NCBI GenBank assembly: GCA_964622375.1
Contig: CAZUQA010000052.1
Coordinates: forward strand, 1 to 43,156
DNA: 43,156 nucleotides
DNA from: CAZUQA01 sp964622375
GTDB lineage: Bacteria > Bacillota_I > Bacilli_A > Erysipelotrichales > Erysipelotrichaceae
Direction of reading: 5' to 3'
The notes beneath the pieces were generated by a model. It was not told the origin of the DNA and made no database searches. It worked only from the letters and a program-made list of their open reading frames with translations. Position numbers and translations under genes: made by a program. Shown here one piece after another: positions 42,085 through 43,156 of this stretch. How positions within the stretch are numbered: position 1 is the stretch's first letter; the number at the start of each line of letters is the position of its first letter.

Positions 42085-42978
42085 TTAAAATAAACTCAGT
42101 TGTTCCACTTTATAATTCTTTTGATAATCAGCGATTATATCGGCCATTTTATAGCGAATTCCCTGTCTTTCGCAAGCGATTACCAGATGTTGAAATAACA
42201 ACTTAGCATCTTTACTGCCACAGCTATACTGATTGCCATAAGTGAACTTATATTTTTCTTTAAGCCCGGGGAAATGTTCATCCAATTTCTCATAATAATA
42301 TGCTCTTTGCCGATCGCGTAGCGTAAGACCAAACGCCGGGTAGACAAAGTTTACTTTGCTGCGAGCTGCTTGTTCTACGATAGCTTCAACATTCTCTACG
42401 GTATCACTGATAAAAGGCAGCACCGGCATCAGTAAGATACCGCAATAAATGTCGTTAGCGGCTAAAGTGGCTAAAGTTGCAAAACGTTCACTGCTGACGG
42501 CGATGTTTGGTTCAATGATTTTAGCCAGCGTATCATCGCTGGTCGTTATCGTTACTTTAACGATTACCGGAGAATGCTTGTTGATTCTCTTTAGTAAAGC
42601 TACATCGCGACTTACTAAAGGGCTTTTAGTAGCGATCGCAACACCAAAACCATAGTTGTCAATCAATTGTAAAGCCCCTTGCGTCAAATGCAACTTAGCT
42701 TCTAACGGATTATAAGGATCGCTCATTGAGCCACTGGAAATCACCCCTTTTACTCTTTTACTTTTTAGATCACGTTCAATGACCGTCAAAGCCTCCTTTT
42801 TTACTTTAACTTTAAAAAAGCTGTCGTCACGATAGCATTCACTGCGGCTGTCACAGTAAATACAACCATGGCTACAGCCACGATAAATGTTCATGTTGTA
42901 GTCCGCGCCAAACCAAGCATTGCTCTTATTATTGGTAACTATGGTTTTACAGGGTAGATACTCCAGGTCTTCTTCCAT
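42085..42978 (-). CDS. Radical SAM protein of the SplB-like family, 297 aa
   Basis: The cluster motif CSHGCIYC (CxxxCxxC, about residues 35-42) binds the 4Fe-4S cluster that cleaves SAM. ISSGSMSDPYNPLE and IATKSPLVSRDVALL match the COG1533 group that includes spore photoproduct lyase-related proteins. The third conserved Cys of true spore photoproduct lyase is not evident, so I do not call it a lyase. Its substrate is unknown. The SD is weak (AGGT 12 bases ahead), and it follows the partial gene at the window end closely. Confidence 0.85.
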   Translation of the reverse strand: MEEDLEYLPCKTIVTNNKSNAWFGADYNMNIYRGCSHGCIYCDSRSECYRDDSFFKVKVKKEALTVIERDLKSKRVKGVISSGSMSDPYNPLEAKLHLTQGALQLIDNYGFGVAIATKSPLVSRDVALLKRINKHSPVIVKVTITTSDDTLAKIIEPNIAVSSERFATLATLAANDIYCGILLMPVLPFISDTVENVEAIVEQAARSKVNFVYPAFGLTLRDRQRAYYYEKLDEHFPGLKEKYKFTYGNQYSCGSKDAKLLFQHLVIACERQGIRYKMADIIADYQKNYKVEQLSLF

Positions 42979-42985
42979 TTAATCA

Positions 42986-43156
42986 CTATACCTGCGTTTT
43001 TTGATAGCTTTTAACCGCCTTTTTTAATATTTCCAAATAAGCTTCCTCACCAAAAGTGTTAATCTTAAATAGAACTCCCTTACTGCCTCCTGAAGTTATA
43101 CCGGAGAGAAATAGTTGATTACCTTGACCCACTAAAACAATGCTCAGGCTCAAGCG
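42986..43156 (-). CDS. C-terminal part of a DUF6054-like protein, cut by window edge
   Basis: The last 56 residues of a minus-strand gene are visible: RLSLSIVLVGQGNQLFLSGI, then TSGGSKGVLFKINTFGEEAY and a helical end, stop at 42986-42988. The Ser-Gly-Gly-Ser-Lys-Gly turn followed by a Phe-rich strand and the FGEE helix fits small Bacillota DUF6054 proteins of unknown function. The frame is open to the edge. It lies 7 bases before the radical SAM start, probably in the same operon. Confidence 0.55.
   Translation of the reverse strand, partial: RLSLSIVLVGQGNQLFLSGITSGGSKGVLFKINTFGEEAYLEILKKAVKSYQKTQV

Noticed and set aside
1..43156. CRISPR arrays, tRNA or rRNA genes, prophage genes, retrons or a clear defence island
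   Set aside because: No repeated spacers, cloverleaf-like strings, reverse transcriptase, integrase of tyrosine type or restriction genes were seen. The exotic-looking parts are insertion sequences and ordinary housekeeping operons.

Overview
The window looks like a chromosomal segment of a low-to-moderate GC Gram-positive bacterium (Bacillota). The evidence is HPr kinase, the RapZ-YvcK-WhiA trio, FtsEX with an M23 hydrolase, Lgt and LspA, and AGGAGG-type ribosome binding sites. The standard bacterial code is used: TGG encodes Trp and TGA ends intact genes such as yvcK and ctpA. An Erysipelotrichia-like lineage is possible, but this is inference and no taxon marker (rRNA, tRNA) is present.

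Layout. Bases 1 to about 2254 are a decayed IS21-family element (istA and istB remnants plus right-end repeats). It has cut into a small, already broken membrane-anchored gene. An unrecognised 272-aa membrane-anchored protein and an IS1182-type element (about 3813-5403) follow. Then, almost all on the minus strand, come a G3E (CobW/P47K) GTPase, a small membrane protein, and a four-gene sugar module (MFS transporter, DeoR regulator, cupin-type glucose-6-phosphate isomerase, HAD phosphatase). Next is rapZ-yvcK-whiA-manA, with its own promoter and terminator.

The core is a tightly packed operon, ctpA-uvrB-uvrA-hprK-(lgt fused to a HAD phosphatase)-trxB, in which neighbours overlap or lie 1 base apart. 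Upstream of it is ftsE-ftsX-M23 peptidase with a terminator. A short plus-strand block (27.9-31.7 kb) holds a DUF885 zinc-peptidase-like lipoprotein and a YtrA-type GntR regulator with its ABC transporter. After a bidirectional terminator the minus strand resumes with lspA-rluD-rhomboid-comEB and a lipoprotein with two Ig-like domains and two novel-looking C-terminal repeats. An M42 aminopeptidase, a LiaI/LiaF-like membrane protein, a CofE-like protein, an MFS permease, a nitroreductase-like protein, a nucleoside phosphorylase, a DUF1801 protein, a radical SAM protein and a truncated DUF6054-like gene complete the window.

The genes link cell-envelope growth (FtsEX, M23, CtpA, Lgt, LspA), carbon-flux control (HprK, RapZ, YvcK, ManA) and DNA repair (UvrAB). 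The most notable observations are: two strong cases (rapZ, lspA) and one weaker case (an MFS gene) where a TATAAT box lies 6-7 bases before an ATG with no usable SD, predicting leaderless mRNAs; the Lgt-phosphatase fusion; a cysteine-rich but catalytically complete FtsEX-linked M23 peptidase; an unusual Shine-Dalgarno/stem-loop/start layout ahead of the G3E GTPase; and two clear palindromic operator candidates. I found no CRISPR array, tRNA, rRNA, prophage or clear defence system.
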